From Ricinus communis (taxonomy: Eukaryota > Streptophyta > Magnoliopsida > Malpighiales > Euphorbiaceae), in NCBI RefSeq assembly GCF_019578655.1, contig NC_063264.1, positions 11,449,213-11,513,212 of the forward strand: a stretch of 64,000 nt of DNA. Reading direction: 5' to 3'. Below are positions 35,428-47,446 of this stretch, in pieces. The notes beneath the pieces were generated by a model. That model was given only the letters and a program-made list of their open reading frames with translations. It was not told the DNA's origin and searched no databases. Within the stretch, counting starts at the first letter, position 1, and every line of letters starts with the position of its first letter. A program made the position numbers and the translations under genes.

Positions 35428-36421
35428 CTCCAAATGACAGAAGGAACTGAATCGGTCAAGAGCGTGTTCTGGTTACCAACACGGGTCGTGTTCTTGAATG
35501 TAGTAAGGGCATGTCCTTGCTTGTGTTAGCCAACACGGGTCGTGCTTTGAGGCGTGTTACCCTCAAAAACCGTGTTGCTTCAAAGTTCTTAAGCTACACG
35601 ACCTGGAATTTCTACATGGGCTCAAACACAGGCCGAGTTGACTTCCCAAAAGTCAACCCAAGTGTCGAACGCCTCTGATTATGTCAGTTTTCGGCCGGAA
35701 TTGATCTAAAATTGCTCAACACTAATGATGGACCTATATAATCTCCTAGAATACAAAGGACACAAAACACGGGTGATCTTCGAATAAAAACACAATAAAC
35801 GCTAAGAAAATGCATAATAATAAGCAAGCAAACATGTGTAAAACTATTGATATGCTATTTATGTAGCTACAATCTAAGGCAGTGAACCTATCGATGCAGT
35901 CTAGTACTAATGGCGAGTATCAAGGTCGTCTTCTCGGGAAAGTGAAAACCTAGAGTTACTACTTTGTTCTCTGTTATATTAGCGTAAAATGAATGATGAA
36001 TAATTTCTAAATTTAATAATAACTACGAGCTGAGTTCTAAGTGAGATGCAGGAATGAATGGATAAATGAAACAACCAAGAGAAGAAAGCAAACCTAAAGG
36101 GAACCTAAACTAGTTGGCAATCAAACAAAAGATAACAGATTGATAAGTCTAATTGTGCTACCAGTGGATGAATCCTTAACTGAATTCGGTATCTCTCTCG
36201 AGATAACCGAATTCCTAAACTCAAGAACCTAAAGTTGGAATCTCTTCCTAACTATTGATCCTTAAATTAGCATTAAGCTTTAATCCGCCTCTATTAGGCT
36301 TTGTTAATTCTTCTTCCGGCTAGTTAATTATCCTTATCTCTAAGTGATTATTAACCAGTTCTTGCTATTCAAATTTTCAACTGCCAAATGAACTTCTCAA
36401 TCACACAAAGCAATCTAAATG
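35428..36421 (-). mobile_element. Athila/Tat-like LTR remnants, two LTR ends abutting
   Basis: Both parts resemble the LTR at 54,054-55,492 but in swapped order. 35,428-35,865 matches the right (5') portion of that LTR, with ACACGGGTCGTGTT motifs, AAGGACACAAAACACGGGTG and GCAAACATGTGTAAAACTAT. 35,866-36,421 matches its left portion (GCTACAATCTAAGGCAGTG, CTCTCTCGAGATAACCGAATTC). The arrangement fits an element whose internal region was deleted, leaving one LTR's inner end joined to the other's. Gypsy copy 1 cuts it on the left and the inverted-repeat complex on the right. Confidence 0.7.
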
Positions 36422-39400
36422 ACCGGTTAACAACTCTCGTAGTTCCAAATTTTTTGAGCCATCTTAACAAAAACAAAGGGAATTTGTATGGGCCTACCTA
36501 ATAACACTCTGAACCAAATTGCTTCATTATATACATTCCAAACATTAAAAATCTCACATTCCCAATCATATTACACTTGGATTAGTTGAAAACAACATGA
36601 TTCGTCCCTTACGCGAGTGGATTTACATCTCGTCCTAGATGATTATGCCTAGAGGAACAATGAATGACGGAGATCCTATTAGTCAAATTCCTGAATCAAA
36701 ATATTTGGGTGTGTCTCGATTCTCGAATTTAGTTTATTCATCTTTATTTATATATTCATATTTAGCTTTTAGTTTCATCCTCGTATTAAATGAAGGTTTT
36801 CCCACTATTAAAACTGTATGCAACCGAATACTTATGGCTAATAAGCATATTATTTTAGTTTTCTACCTTGCGGGTAATTTAGTTATGGGTTCTTTCAAGA
36901 ATTTGTGAACTTATCAACACGTGTGCTAGCGTGCATAGACTTATCGCTCATGTGCTTCATTTCTTTTGTGTTCCTTGCTTACCCTTGTATTTAAATCAAT
37001 TTGATTTGATTCTTATGCTTAGTCGTATAAAAGAGAACAAAGAACTTGTTTTCATTTCTTTGTGCCCCTTTTTCTAATATGATGGTTTGGTTTTATTTTT
37101 AGTGCATAAATAGGAGTGTTGAGTGAAAGCGTGTGGTAATAACAATCACAAGCACTGATCTATTAGACGAATGTCGTTCTCTATCATTTAGAGAATGATA
37201 TCAATACTTGATCAAAAGAATGGAAGGACGTGAGCGATAAGTCTATGCTCGCTAGTGCTAGTGTTGCTAAGTCCGCAAAGTTCTTGAAAGAACCCATTAC
37301 TTGATTTCTCGCAAGGTAGAAAATTGAAATATTATGCTCACTAACCTTAAATATTCGGTTGTATGCAGTTTTTGTAGTGCGAAAGTCCTCATTCCATAAG
37401 AAGAACTAGAAGCTAAATATGAATAAATAAATAAAGAAAGATGAATGAACTAAAGTCAAACCAAGAACTAGAGAGGACTTGATTGGTCAACAACTCTAAT
37501 AGTTCCAATTTTTAAGAGACGATTCGCGTAACAAAAATAAGGGACGATTCGCGTGGCCCTACCTAATAACAATCTAAACCAAATTACTTCATTATAAGCC
37601 TTCCAAACATCAAAATGCTCGTATTCCCATTTATAACTAACTGAAATTAACAACGGGAAAGGAGTTGACTTTGAGGAGCCAACTTAACAAAAATAAAAGG
37701 AAATTTGTATGGGCCTACCTAATAACACTCAGACCCAAATTGCTTCATTATATGGTCCCAAAAATCAAAATGCTCGCATTACTGCTTGTATTATGCTTGG
37801 ATTAATTGAAAACAACTTGACTTCTCCTTTACGCCTGTGCATTTACGTCTCGTCCTGCTTGATCATCAAACTAAGCCCTAATGCCACTAGTTAAGCTTGT
37901 CAAATACGTTGTCATGAGTTCTTATGTCAATCCTTGTGTCATTAGGAGTGCTTGTGCCTAGAGGACTAAAGAATGATAAAGATTCCAATGGTGCAAATTT
38001 TGAATTAGAATATTTAGGCATTGCCTTGATTCTCAGCGTTCTCTCATTCCTCCAAAAGATTCATCTATGATCATGCATAGATTGATATTAATACTCGATC
38101 AAATAAGTATCTTTCTTCACGTTTGTTCAAGCATTGGATAGGCGTCTATGATTGCTGCTTCCACGCGTTTTAACTCAAGGGTAGACAAAGAATACAAAAG
38201 AAACAAAATGAATGAATGAGAACATAGGTAGGATTTGGTATCTAATAAGAAAAGAAATTATCAGTTCTTTGTTCTCTTCCATGGCTAAGCATAACGATCA
38301 AATCAAATTGACTTAAACATAAGGGTAGACAAAGAACACAAAAGAAAGGAAGCACATAAGCAAAAGTCTATATTTGCTAAATCGAGTATTCATAAGTCCA
38401 CAAAGTTCTTGAAATAACCCATAATTTAATTCTTCGCAAGGTAAAAAAACTAAAATAACTAAAATAATATGCTCACTAGCCTTAAATATTCGGTTCCATG
38501 CGGTTTCATATTGCTAAAGCCCTCATTCCATAATAAGAAGAAACTAGAAGATAAATATGAATAAATAAATAAAGAAAGATGAATAAACTCAAGTCAAATC
38601 AAGAACTAGAGAGGAGTTGATGGGCCAACAACGCTCGTAGTCCTAAATCTTATGAGTCAGCTTAACGAAAAAAAGGAAAATTCACATGGGCCTACCTAAT
38701 AATACTTCAGACAAATTACTTCATTATATGCGTCCTAGACATAAAAAGTGCATGATTCTCACTTGGATTAATTGAAAACAACATGATTTCTCCATCATGA
38801 GCATGGATTTGCCTCTCGTCCTGCTTGATTATCAAGTTATGCTCCAATGCCACCAATGAAGCTTGTTAATTACATTTTCATGATTCTTTAATGAAAACAA
38901 GGGGAGATTTGCATAGGCATACCTAATGACACTCCAATCAAATTTACCATATTATATGTCTCCAAAATATCAAAATGTGCGCAATCCTAGTTGTTTTAAT
39001 CGAAAGCAACATGATTTCTCCCTAACGTGCATGGATTTGCATCTCGTGCTGCTTGATCCCCAAGTCATGACCCAATGCCATCAAGCTTGTTAATTGCATT
39101 CCCATGATTCGTTAACGAGAACAGGGAAAATTCGTGTTGGCGTACCTAATAACACTTCGGCCCAAATAACTTTATTATACGCTCGCCAAACATTAAAACA
39201 TACTAATTCCCGCTTGGATTAATCAAAAGTAATGTGATGGAGATTCTAATGGTGCAAATCCTGAGTTAGAATATTAGGGAACAACTAGAATCACGGCATG
39301 CCCCAATATTCTGATTCAGGATTTGCACCATTAAAATCTCATCATTCCTTGTCCCATTTCTAGTTCCTTTATGCATGAGGAGACTGACATATGGAATGGT

Positions 39401-40589
39401 GTAAGAAATCATGGGAATGCAATTGATAAGTTTTACTAATGGCATTGGGGTGTCATTTGATGATTAAGTAGGATGAGACACAAATCCACCTGCGTAAGGA
39501 AGAAACCATGTTGCTTTCAATTAATCCAAGCAATAATGGGCACGTATTAATGTTGGGGATAAAAATGATGAAGTAATTTTGGCCAGAGTATTATTAGCTA
39601 GGCCCACACAAATTTTTCCTTATTTTTGTTAAGCTGGCTTATAAAATTTTGGACTTCGAGAGTTGTTCACCAGTCAACTCCTCTCTAGTTCTTGAGTTTG
39701 ATTTTACTTTATTCATATTTATTTATATATTTATTCATATTTAGCTTGTAGTTTCTTCTTCTTATGGAATGAGGCGTTTTGCACTATGAAAAATGATGCA
39801 ACCAAAGATTTGAGGCTAGTGAGCATATTATTTCAGTCTTCTACCTTGCAAGAAATTAAGTTATGGGTTCTTTCAAGAACTTTATGAATTTATAAAGACT
39901 CGTGGTAGTGAATGTAGACTTATAGCTCACGTCCTTCCTTTGTTTTGTATTCTTTATCTACCCCTATGTTTAAATCAATTTGATTCGATCCTTTTGCTTA
40001 GCCATATGGAAGAGAACAAAGAACTTATAATTTCTTTTCTTATCGAATGTGAAATCCTACCTATGTTCGCATTTTGTTTTTGTACCATTCTTTCTAATAT
40101 TTATCTTTGATATTTTAATTTTTATTTGGGAGCATAAACACGAGCCTTGATTGAAAGCGCGTGGAAGTGGCAGATAGGCACCGATCCAATGCCTAGTCAA
40201 ATGTGAAGAAGAAGATTACTTGATCTAGTATTCATATAATCTCAAAATGATCGTGGATGAATCTTTTAAAGTGAAGAGGGAATGGGGAGAATCAAGGCAC
40301 GCCCCAATATTCCAAGTCTAGATTTACAACATTAGTATCTCTATCATTCCTTATTCCTCTAGGCACTAGGACTCATAATGATATAAGGATTCGCATAAGG
40401 AATCATGGGAATGAAATTGACAAGCTTGACCGATGGCATTGGGGTGTGACTTGATGATCAAGGAGGACGATACGTAAATCCTCAAGATTAAGGGAGAAAT
40501 CATGTTCCTTTCGATAATCCAAGAGGGAATGCATGAGTTTCGATATTTGGGACGCATATAATGAAGTAATTTGGGCCGGAGTGTTATTA
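36422..40589. repeat. Complex of long imperfect inverted repeats (foldback-like)
   Basis: A ~4.2-kb region built from a few modules in both orientations. The main symmetry centre is near 39,285, where GGTGCAAATCCTGAGTTAGA is followed within about 60 bp by its inverted form. The left arm (about 37,690-39,270) pairs with the right arm (39,290-40,589): for example GAACAAAGAACTTATAATTT near 40,013 against the inverted form near 38,260, and the GCGTGG...ATTGGATAGGCG region near 38,140 against 40,170. A smaller symmetry lies near 37,170 (module 36,725-37,150 inverted in 37,150-37,490). The module with GGGCCTACCTAATAACACT recurs at about 36,490, 37,555, 37,715, 38,690, 38,915 and 39,140. No coding domain was seen. 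The true right end resumes after the nested element at 43,504. Confidence 0.75.
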
Positions 40590-41306
40590 TGATATGGAAC
40601 CTCCATGAATAAGATTGAGAACCCCTTTAAAATTACGAACCCCTAACACATTAACATGAATACCCCAAGAACCAATTCACTTCAACCCCTAAGAAAGCTT
40701 AGAAAATAGAGTACTTAGAAAGATGATCAAGAATTTGAATTTAGAAAACTTGTTCCTAAATTTCAATTCCGAAAAATTCCACAAGAAGATGATTAATCTA
40801 CTTGAATGTTTCTTAAGCATGCATTCTACACAAGAAAACAAAGACAAAGCAAACAACTTTAAGGTTTAATAACCAATTATCATTTAAAATTCAACTTCAA
40901 CTTCAACTTCAACTTCAACTTTACATCAAAATTTGTACTAGCCTTATATAGGCATTTGAAAACACTAAATCTTAACTAATAAGGATTTACATCTCATATA
41001 GGATAAACTAAATTATATTAATGAGTGTTGAACGTAAATCCAATTCTTCAAGCAATGATGTGTCTTTAGCCCAAATGTCTTGGATATGCTCATTGACTTA
41101 TAATTTGAATCGAACTAGGACTCCTAGTTAAATTAGGATTCCTTTTGTTGCTTGAACTCCTAATATCATTAGGACTCCTTACAAGATTAGGATTCCTAGT
41201 TAAGTTAGGACTCCTTATTGTATTAGGATTCCTTGAGACAGTAGGGTTTGCATCATCAAGACTCCTTGTTGGAGTAGGATTTGTTATGCTAGTTTGGTTC
41301 GTATCA
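40590..41306 (-). repeat. 3' LTR of the deleted gypsy element
   Basis: 717 bp, shorter than its 890-bp partner because of an internal deletion of about 170 bp (near 41,010). It holds an expanded CAACTT hexamer run (about 40,890-40,921) where the partner has only about two copies. Subrepeats of 22-24 bp (TTAGGATTCCTT type) fill 41,090-41,290 and produce a spurious Asn-Pro-rich open frame. Confidence 0.88.
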
Positions 41307-41321
41307 TTCCCCCTTTTTTTG
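41307..41321 (-). other. Polypurine tract
   Basis: On the minus strand, AAAAAAAGGGGGAA directly precedes the TGATACGAACC start of the 3' LTR. Confidence 0.8.
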
Positions 41322-41579
41322 AAAGGATTCATCCTCGAATCTTGCCTACATATTATGAAAGAAGCAAACATATAATCTTGAAGAAGAATACTAACTCATT
41401 ATCAACCTACAAATCTTTCACAAAAGTTGTTAGAGGAACTTTAGAATAAATAATACTTTTAATGCCAATAAACTCAACATGTTCAATTGGCTCAATGGCA
41501 TCAAGCAAAACATCTTTATTCTTCACCAACTCAACTATTTTTTTCATCTTCAATAATGATCTAATGATGCTAAGTTTCG

Positions 41580-42200
41580 TCAAAGTTGCAAATAATTATC
41601 TTTTTCACCATATTCATTCATCATGCCTTTAGAATTGTCATTGACTTCAATAGAGCATTGTAACTCCTCTACGGCATCAATCTTTTTGTTTTCACTGTTC
41701 AAAACACTCTTTTTGTTTTCCCTCTCTGAATCATTCTTTTTTCTTTTCATCTCTTTCTTTACAGCCTTTACTCTCATTCTTTCCATTTTGCATTGGTCTT
41801 CATAAACTTCTTTTCCTAAAAGTGGTGCAAGTGTAGTCTTTCTTCCGTCCTTGGTGAATGAATACCTATTGAGGTACCCAGCATGCATCGCCCACCTATT
41901 AAATTGCCATGCTCTCCCAAGCAAAATATCACTAGCATGCATAAGTACTACATCGCACAACAACACATCATGATATTTACTAATAGAAAAGGAAATAATT
42001 ACTTGCTGGTTTACTTTAACCTCACCACAATCATTAAGCCATTGAAGCTTATATGGACGTGGGTGTGGTATGCCAAACAGCCCCAATCTACTAATCTAGA
42101 GAGTACTTACAACAATAGTGCACCTCCCACTATCAATAATCACATTACACGCCTTGCCTTGTACATGACATCTTATGTCAAACAAGTTGTCCCTTTGTTG
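41580..42200 (-). pseudogene. Retropepsin-like fragment of gypsy pol
   Basis: On the minus strand the segment starts near 42,200 with RCHVQGKACNVIIDSGRCT, carrying the Asp-Ser-Gly catalytic motif. A stop follows near 42,100. It resumes as HPRPYKLQWLNDCGEVKVNQ, then ISFSISKYHDVLLCDVVLM, ASDILLGRAWQFNR and GYLNRYSFTKDGRKTTLAPL, the usual strand pattern downstream of the protease in plant gypsy polyproteins. A lysine- and glutamate-rich tail ends at a stop near 41,580. RT, RNase H and integrase, which should follow, are absent. Most of gag is also missing between the primer site and this segment. It cannot be functional. Confidence 0.8.
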
Positions 42201-42596
42201 CTCACGATAATCTTTTTAATAATACATCTCTCACACACAACTCATGGGTTTAATACTCAAAATAAATTAGAATTAAAATGACATGACAAGTAGAAGAAAA
42301 AATTAGACTTAATGAACAAGATTAAGCCTAAACCCAATAAAATATATAAGAATAAAGATGTAATGAAGAATTGCTCGCCTAATGAACGAGTAAGAAAAAA
42401 GGACAGAATTAAATCATTAAAACAAATATTTTTTAAAACTTTTTTATGATAACTAACAAAGATCGAATCTGATTTGATAGAAAACATATTCAAAATAAAA
42501 GACAAACAAAGAACAATAATAAGAATAAGAAAAAGAAACATAAAAAATTAGAATTGACTAATGAAAATATGAAAGGATAATACCTGCTCTAGAGCT

Positions 42597-42610
42597 AATG
42601 CTCTAATACA
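42597..42610 (-). other. Primer-binding site (degenerate Met-tRNA type)
   Basis: Minus-strand TGTATTAGAGCATT lies 3 bases after the 5' LTR end. It differs from TGGTATCAGAGC by a G-to-T change and a C-to-T change. Confidence 0.75.
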
Positions 42611-42613
42611 AAA

Positions 42614-43503
42614 TGATATGAAACCTCAATGAATAAGCTTGAGAACCCCTTATAAATTGTGAACCCCCAACACATTAACATGACCCGAGAACCAATTCAG
42701 TTCAACTAATAAGAAATGTTAGAGAACAGATTACTTAGAAAGATTATCAAGAATTAGAATTTAGAAAACTTGTTCCTAAATTCCAATTTCGAAACACTCC
42801 ATAAGAAGATGATCAATCTACTTGAATATTTCTTAAGCATCCATTTTACACAAGAACACAAAGACAAAGCAAATAGCTTTAAGGTTTAATAACCAATTAT
42901 CATTCAAAATTCAACTTCAACTTAGTAGCCTTATAGGCCTTTGAAAACCCTAAATCTTAACTAATAATGATTTACATCTTATCCAGGATAAAGATAACCT
43001 GCCTAATTGAAAAGAGATAAGTAAAATAAAGTCTAGGTTAAAATACATTTGTGGCTGCCCAAAATAAGCCATAAAATCCTAATTTACATAAGTCATGTAG
43101 ATGGGAATCATAACATAAGCTAAGTTAGGTCCAAAGTCATCATATCCTGCAACTAAGCTTCTTTGGTCTTTTTAAGCCCAATTAGATTCATCAAGCCCAA
43201 TAAACTAAATTAGATTAATGAGCCTTGAACTTAAATCCAACTCTTCAACCCTTAATGTGTCTTTAGCCCAAATGTTTTGCATAAGCTCATTGACTTATAA
43301 TTTGAATCGAGCTAGGAGTCCTAGATAAATTAGGATTCTTTTTGTTGCTTAAACTCCTAATATCATCAAGAATCCTTGTAGGATTAGGATTCCTAGTGGA
43401 GTGAGGACACCTAACTGGATTAGGATTTTCTGAGCTAGTAGGATTTGCATTATCAAGACTCCTTATTGGAGTAGGATTCATTGTGCTACTTTGGTTCGTA
43501 TCA
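42614..43503 (-). repeat. 5' LTR of the deleted gypsy element
   Basis: 890 bp, ends TGATACGAACC and TTTCATATCA on the minus strand, collinear with 40,590-41,306 apart from the deletion in that copy. It carries the same 22-24-bp subrepeats (about 43,300-43,470). Confidence 0.9.
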
Positions 43504-44559
43504 TATTATGTAGGCATTATTAATATCCTTTTGGCCGAAACTACTCCTTATTTAACTTCTTATGTATTTCGGCCCTTGAGTGTTTTATTACTTCAAAACT
43601 CTATTTCTTTGGGCCTTTCTCATTACTTGTTTAGTTTGGGCCTTTAGTTAAGTTTATTAGATTAATTCTAAGTGTGGGCGCCCCTTCCAATTAGCACCAA
43701 ATTCATTAGTTTGTTTTAACCTAAGTATTCATTATAAATACTTAAGGGTTATTGTCCTGTAAAAATTTAAATTTGATTATAGTTTGATGCTTGAAAGTGT
43801 TTTCTTTCTAAGTTATTGCGAGGACATATTGTTTTGAACATTGCAATTTAATTGATTGTTCATTGATAGCTAAGGGTTCCTTTAATAAATTATAGTGAGT
43901 TTTTAGTTGTGTATCCTTATCTTGTTGTTGCTAGATCCTAAAAAAGGATTGATATTTGTTCTATTCAATAGATGATATAGGGTCATATTAGTTTTGGTTT
44001 TAGACCTTAGGCTCAAGTTTAAGATTGTAGTTATTTAGTTAGTTCTTTTATTTTCGAAAATTATTTTTAAAAAGTGAAAAAAAAAATTTGTGTAAAAAGA
44101 TAGTGTTCAATTGTGTAGAGCTCCATTTAAGTGCAAAAGTTCAAGCTTGGAAGTGAAGGAGTCAAAATTTGGAAGCTCCTAATCAAGGGATTGCAAAATT
44201 TAGCAAGTGTCCTAATCAAAGAACATGAAAAATATCTCCCTGATATATCCTTGATTTGGCGAAAATCCTCTCCTAAATAGGGGGGAGTTTATTTGGAAAC
44301 AAGGGAAAAACAAGACAGAAAGTTTATTAGTTAAAAAGATCCTTGCAAAAAAGGAAGCTTTACATTTAGGAATCAAACTTTTTGTTTTCCCAAGGTGTAC
44401 CGAATTATATAAGCTAGTTAGGGAATTATTTCTTTCATTCCTAACTTAGGAAAAGGAATATTTCTAATTGCTTCTCACCTATTTTCTTATGGCCGAAATT
44501 TCCTACCTAACTTCTATCCAAAACTGAAACATACACACACACACAATCTTAGCCCCCTA
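43504..44559 (+). other. Unassigned LTR-like DNA
   Basis: The first few bases (TATTATGTAGGC) continue the inverted-repeat complex cut by the nested element. The rest resembles an LTR: GGCCGAAAC repeats, a TATA-like CATTATAAATAC near 43,730, then a leader-like region. No pair, primer site or coding domain was found. A short AC microsatellite lies at about 44,530-44,545. The region is cut on the right by gypsy copy 2. Confidence 0.35.
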
Positions 44560-46875
44560 TGTCACACCCCCATTACATGCTAACCAATAGCCATTAGCCA
44601 GGAAGCATACAAGCGTCGTAGTATATATACTACATGTAGATAGGTCAGTATGTAGGTTGTTAAGAATCAAGACACAAGGTTATTAACATATAAACATATG
44701 ATTATACTTAAACATCATTTAACAAGTATTTAAAACATCTTCTTATGCCTTATAAGGCATACTTCCATATATATCACATAACTGCATACAAAATGCATCA
44801 GGAGGAGACTCACAAAACGGCCCAACTACGAGTAATCGCTAAAAGCTAGACTTCGCATACAACCAACGGATGCACTACTATTTACAAACTTGAAAAGAAA
44901 AATTTTGGAGAGGGGTGAGCCTCCAGCTCAGTAAATAAATAATCAACATAATCTATATCACATACACTTAATACAATTTCCACCCAATCACATAACTTTC
45001 CATGATTCATAGTTTAGGCATAAATTCATACCATTCTACTCAATTCATTACAACCATCATAGAAAAAAAATACAATTCAACAATTATTGTTAGTTCTCAC
45101 GGCTTGTGGATCCCCTTTAATGTGCTGCTCCGCCTCATCCTCACCTATCGCACACGTAAGCTGCTCCGCCTCATCCTCACATTATACACTTTTATAGCCT
45201 CTCTAGGCTTTAGCCTCCCAAGGCTTTATATATATATATATATTTTTTTTTCACAGGGGAATCCACCATTCACATGCACATATGCACTTAACATCACAAT
45301 TCAATCATTTCACTTATATCATATTCAAGCAATAACAATTGTTCCACTCAACACCAATCATTTCCATCTCATTCATTCAAACATAACACAATATTAAGCA
45401 AACACAACCATTCGCGGAATATTTGATTAAATATATAAAAATAGAAAATATTAACTATTTACTTACTCAAAATACATTTATTCCTTTAGCATATAAGAAC
45501 CTCCTTTCTCCAAAACTTCCTTTCCAGGCCTTTGAGTACTTGTCAACACATTCATCAATTCACATTTCATGCATATTCCAAATATTGATGTAAATGCTAG
45601 TTCTAATGCATTACAAGATCATCCCCTCTCTAATTCATATTAACTCTTCCTCTAAGACTCTCAATTATTGTTTTAATATCATAGAAACATTTTCTATCTA
45701 GTTAAATACCAATTTAACTTAAATTAACATCAAATAAATTGCATAAAACTAATCTCCAACATCTCTGTTTTCTAGACAGAATTTAGTACCAAGGTATATT
45801 TATTGCTGGGCAAAATTGGCTTAATACAAAAATCTCATATTAAATAGACGTATCCGTCTATACGTCTAGTTTCATCTTCAGAAAGAATTACTCAATTCCG
45901 ACTTCTATAGATTTAATTATCTTCAAATTACTGAGCAAGGGTCATACGGCTAGTTGTACCCGAGCAGAAATCTGTTTGCTCAATTTAAGCAACCAAAACG
46001 GCAAAAATAGCGAAATCACAAAACTACAAAGTTATAGAGGACTCTTCAAAATTTCCATAGACACCAATTAAGCTTAATTTGGACTCATATAGCCCATGTT
46101 ATGCCTAAAATACAGAACATCAAGGTTGCTGGAATTTTGACAGTTTTCTATCTTGACATACTTAAACTTAAATCAAGCTTAATCTCTATGCAATCATTCA
46201 ATACTCTACTAATTTATGATAATCAGACCTTTAATTAATCAATGAGAGCATCAAATGAAGTTTTTCCAATTTGTAATCAAGAACCCTAATGACAAATTAA
46301 TAACACTCAAGTAACAACTTACCAATTTCAGCTTTTGGGTTGCTAATATGCTTAAATCCTTTAGCTTTAGCTTGACTCCTTCAATAGTTGGCAAAATCCT
46401 ATCTTAATCTTAAGTTTTTCTAGGTATTCCACTCCTCTCTCTTATTCCAAATTTTGTGTTTTTTGGCCATGTACGAATTTTAGAGAAATGAAGAGGTAAA
46501 ATGAGCTTGCTTATGGTTCCAATTTCCAAGATTCATCTCTCAATGCCACCACCTACTTAAACTAGTTTTATCATCCTAAATTAATTCTTACTAACCATAT
46601 ATAGGTACTAACTTTTAATTGTATCTTTTAAGTCCAATCTATTTACCCAACCTTCAACTATTGGTTCAATTAAGTCTTAAGGCTTAATACACATAACCCA
46701 AGTACTTAATCAACTTATCTAAATTAATAATCTAATATCATGCTTCTTATTCTCTACTTATAATTAATATATATCTGTTCTCATAAAATAAAAATATTAT
46801 TGATATACCATCATATGCCCAATGATTAAATGTAAATGCACATAACATGGATGATGAGAAAATGCAGGCGTTACA
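44560..46875 (-). repeat. 3' LTR of gypsy copy 2
   Basis: 2,316 bp; on the minus strand it begins TGTAACGCC and ends GGGGTGTGACA (copy 1 ends GGGGTGTTACA). It is collinear with 33,123-35,427. An extended TA/T run at about 45,224-45,250 contains the TATA box region. Confidence 0.93.
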
Positions 46876-46889
46876 ACTCTCCCTTCCTT
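46876..46889 (-). other. Polypurine tract
   Basis: Minus-strand AAGGAAGGGAGAGT abuts the LTR, identical to copy 1. Confidence 0.85.
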
Positions 46890-47446
46890 AAGAAATTTCG
46901 TCCCCGAAATATTAACAACTCACCAACATTACAATGGAATAGATGCGGATACTTCTGTCTCATATGCTCTTCTACTTCCTAAGTTGCTTCTCTTGGTGAA
47001 TGATGACTCCACTTAATTTTGACCATAGGAATGTCTTTATTTCTCAATTTCTTAACCCTTCGATCAAGAATTTCAATCGGTTCTTCCACATATGTCAACT
47101 TTTCTGTGATTTCTATCTCTGGCTCTGGAATGATATGACGAGGATCTGATCTATATCGTCTCAACATAGAAACGTGAAAAACATCATGAATAGAAGACAA
47201 CTCTGTAGGTAATGCTAACCTATAAGCCAATGGTCCAACTCTTTCAATAATTTCATAAGGTCCTACATACCTCGGACTCAATTTCCCTTGTTTACCAAAC
47301 CTTAATATTCCTTTCCATGGTGACACCTGCAAGAAAACTTTATCACCCACAATATATTCCATTTCCCTTCGATGCAAATCAGCATAACTCTTTTGTCTGT
47401 CCTGTGCTACTTTCAAATTCTTTTTAACTATCTCTATTTTATCCAC
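46890..47446 (-). pseudogene. Integrase C-terminus with chromodomain-like tail
   Basis: Minus-strand frame containing DKVFLQVSPWKGILRFGKQG, LSPRYVGPYEIIERVGPLAY, VFHVSMLRRY and ILDRRVKKLRNKDIPMVKIK, then SHHSPREAT. The frame ends at 46,979 with TAG where copy 1 has TGG (EATWEVEEN), a G-to-A nonsense change, so the end of the chromodomain lies beyond the stop, in 46,890-46,978. On the upstream side the frame is lost near 47,446. Confidence 0.88.

Larger units (their letters stand above)
40590..43503 (-). mobile_element. Internally deleted gypsy-type retrotransposon with TSD
   Basis: A compact 2.9-kb element on the minus strand: 5' LTR (42,614-43,503), degenerate Met-tRNA primer site, a protease-like remnant, polypurine tract and 3' LTR (40,590-41,306). 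The LTR ends are TGATACGAACC and GGTTTCATATCA-like. The perfect 5-bp duplication TATTA flanks it (40,585-40,589 and 43,504-43,508). No RT or integrase is present, so it is a deletion derivative that needed enzymes from another element. It belongs to the same family as the solo LTR at 10,053-10,917 and was inserted in the end of the inverted-repeat complex. Confidence 0.9.

Noticed and set aside
41090..41371. Asn/Pro/Arg-rich repeat protein (RNPN/RSPN)
   Set aside because: It is the translation of 22-24-bp LTR subrepeats. The same pattern appears at 43,287-43,481 in the twin LTR and, inverted, in the solo LTR at 10,053.
44530..44545. AC microsatellite as a notable feature
   Set aside because: About eight dinucleotide units; ordinary.
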